A stretch of 5,411 bases of DNA from NCBI GenBank assembly GCA_937996605.1, contig CALKVB010000316.1, positions 1-5,411 on the forward strand. The letters run 5' to 3'. The notes under the pieces are model-generated. The model was not told the DNA's origin. It was given only the letters and a program-made list of their open reading frames with translations, and made no database searches. Positions 5,051 through 5,411 of this stretch are shown here, piece by piece. A program made the position numbers and the translations under genes. The stretch comes from an uncultured Oxalobacteraceae bacterium (GTDB taxonomy: Bacteria > Pseudomonadota > Gammaproteobacteria > Burkholderiales > Burkholderiaceae_D). Numbering within the stretch: position 1 is the stretch's first letter; each line of letters starts with the position of its first letter.

Positions 5051-5075
5051 CGAGGTCGTCATAAGGCCAACCTCG
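5051..5075. repeat. small hairpin after the M16 peptidase gene
   Basis: CGAGGT (5051-5056) and ACCTCG (5070-5075) are perfect 6-base arms with a 13-base loop. They lie between the peptidase stop and the main terminator. It could protect the mRNA 3' end or assist termination. No T tract follows on either strand. Confidence 0.35.
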
Positions 5076-5088
5076 CTCACAGCATCAT

Positions 5089-5411
5089 TTATTTGGTTTC
5101 GGCATTCAGTAAGATAGGCTCACCAAACCCCAACTCTTTCATCCGAGGCAATTGAGTTTTGGCGTCACCGACCACTAACCACACCATACGGCTAGGATCG
5201 AGATAAGTCTTCGCCAGAGATTTCACTTTCTCGACTGTCATGGTCTTGACGATTTGCTCGCGATCTTTGACGTAATTCGGTTTCCAACCATATTCGCTAA
5301 TGTTATCTAACATGCCGAGTTTGGCACCCGCTGTTTCAAAGGCTCGTGCATTACTCTTGATTAGAAAACTTTGTGTCGTCTTAAGATCATCTTCGGAATA
5401 TGTCACCGCAA
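5089..5411 (-). CDS. M16-family zinc metallopeptidase, C-terminal end only
   Basis: Last 106 or so residues of a protein of the insulinase/pitrilysin (M16) family, most like the bacterial PqqL or M16B type. The frame stays open to the right edge: before the GTG at 5404-5406 it still reads Ala-Val-Thr-Tyr, so that GTG is internal. Visible marks of the C-terminal M16 domain are the helical SEDDLKTTQSFLIKSNARAF, the ETAGAKLGMLDNISEYGW turn (24-41), MTVEKVKSLAKTYLDPSR (56-73), and the closing beta strand MVWLVVGDAKTQ (74-85). A short LGFGEPILL tail ends the protein. The zinc-binding HxxEH site is expected near the start of the full protein and is outside the window. Such enzymes are often periplasmic or lipoproteins; this cannot be judged here. 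Confidence 0.88.
   Translation of the reverse strand, partial: AVTYSEDDLKTTQSFLIKSNARAFETAGAKLGMLDNISEYGWKPNYVKDREQIVKTMTVEKVKSLAKTYLDPSRMVWLVVGDAKTQLPRMKELGFGEPILLNAETK

Noticed and set aside
1..5411. CRISPR arrays, transposases, terminal inverted repeats, tRNA, rRNA, toxin-antitoxin or defence cassette
   Set aside because: No regularly spaced repeats, no recombinase motifs, no cloverleaf-like sequence and no recognisable toxin or nuclease were seen on either strand.

Overview
The window looks like the end of a draft assembly contig from a Gram-negative bacterium, most likely a proteobacterium (beta or gamma). The grounds are gene style (DUF3147-type membrane protein, PAT-like GNAT, MarR regulator, M16 peptidase), moderate base composition and sigma70-like promoters. 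No gene fixes the genus, so this is an inference. The first 15 bases are identical to the 3' end of the Illumina TruSeq Read 1 adapter and are not genomic. The first gene therefore lacks its true 5' end. The last gene runs off the right edge.

Layout. (1) 18-1070, plus strand: a Hanks-type Ser/Thr protein kinase missing its glycine-rich loop, with a charged Gln/Arg-rich C-terminal helix. (2) 1110-2373, minus strand: a cluster of small genes of unknown function. In transcription order these are a 50-residue protein with a signal peptide, a 103-residue three-helix membrane protein, a short gene broken by an in-frame TAA behind a near-consensus promoter, and a 100-residue three-helix membrane protein. 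(3) 2497-3563, minus strand: a MarR-family regulator followed by a phosphinothricin-acetyltransferase-like GNAT enzyme. A 14-bp palindrome lies just upstream of the GNAT start. (4) 3749-4099, plus strand: a DUF3147-like membrane protein divergent from marR, with a good ribosome binding site. (5) 4242-4934, plus strand: a 230-residue soluble protein I do not recognise. (6) 4994-5029: a strong bidirectional terminator separating it from (7), the C-terminal end of an M16 metallopeptidase on the minus strand, 5089-5411.

The MarR, GNAT and DUF3147 genes are the only set with a plausible shared logic: a local repressor in a divergent control region next to a small-molecule acetyltransferase and a small membrane protein. 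That link is inferred from position only. I see no CRISPR array, transposase, rRNA, tRNA or recognisable defence system. The most useful points are corrections that simple gene calling would miss: the adapter, the false kinase start, the stop-interrupted small gene, the unlisted signal-peptide gene and the MarR start. A set of alternative hairpins after the DUF3147 gene is also worth checking.
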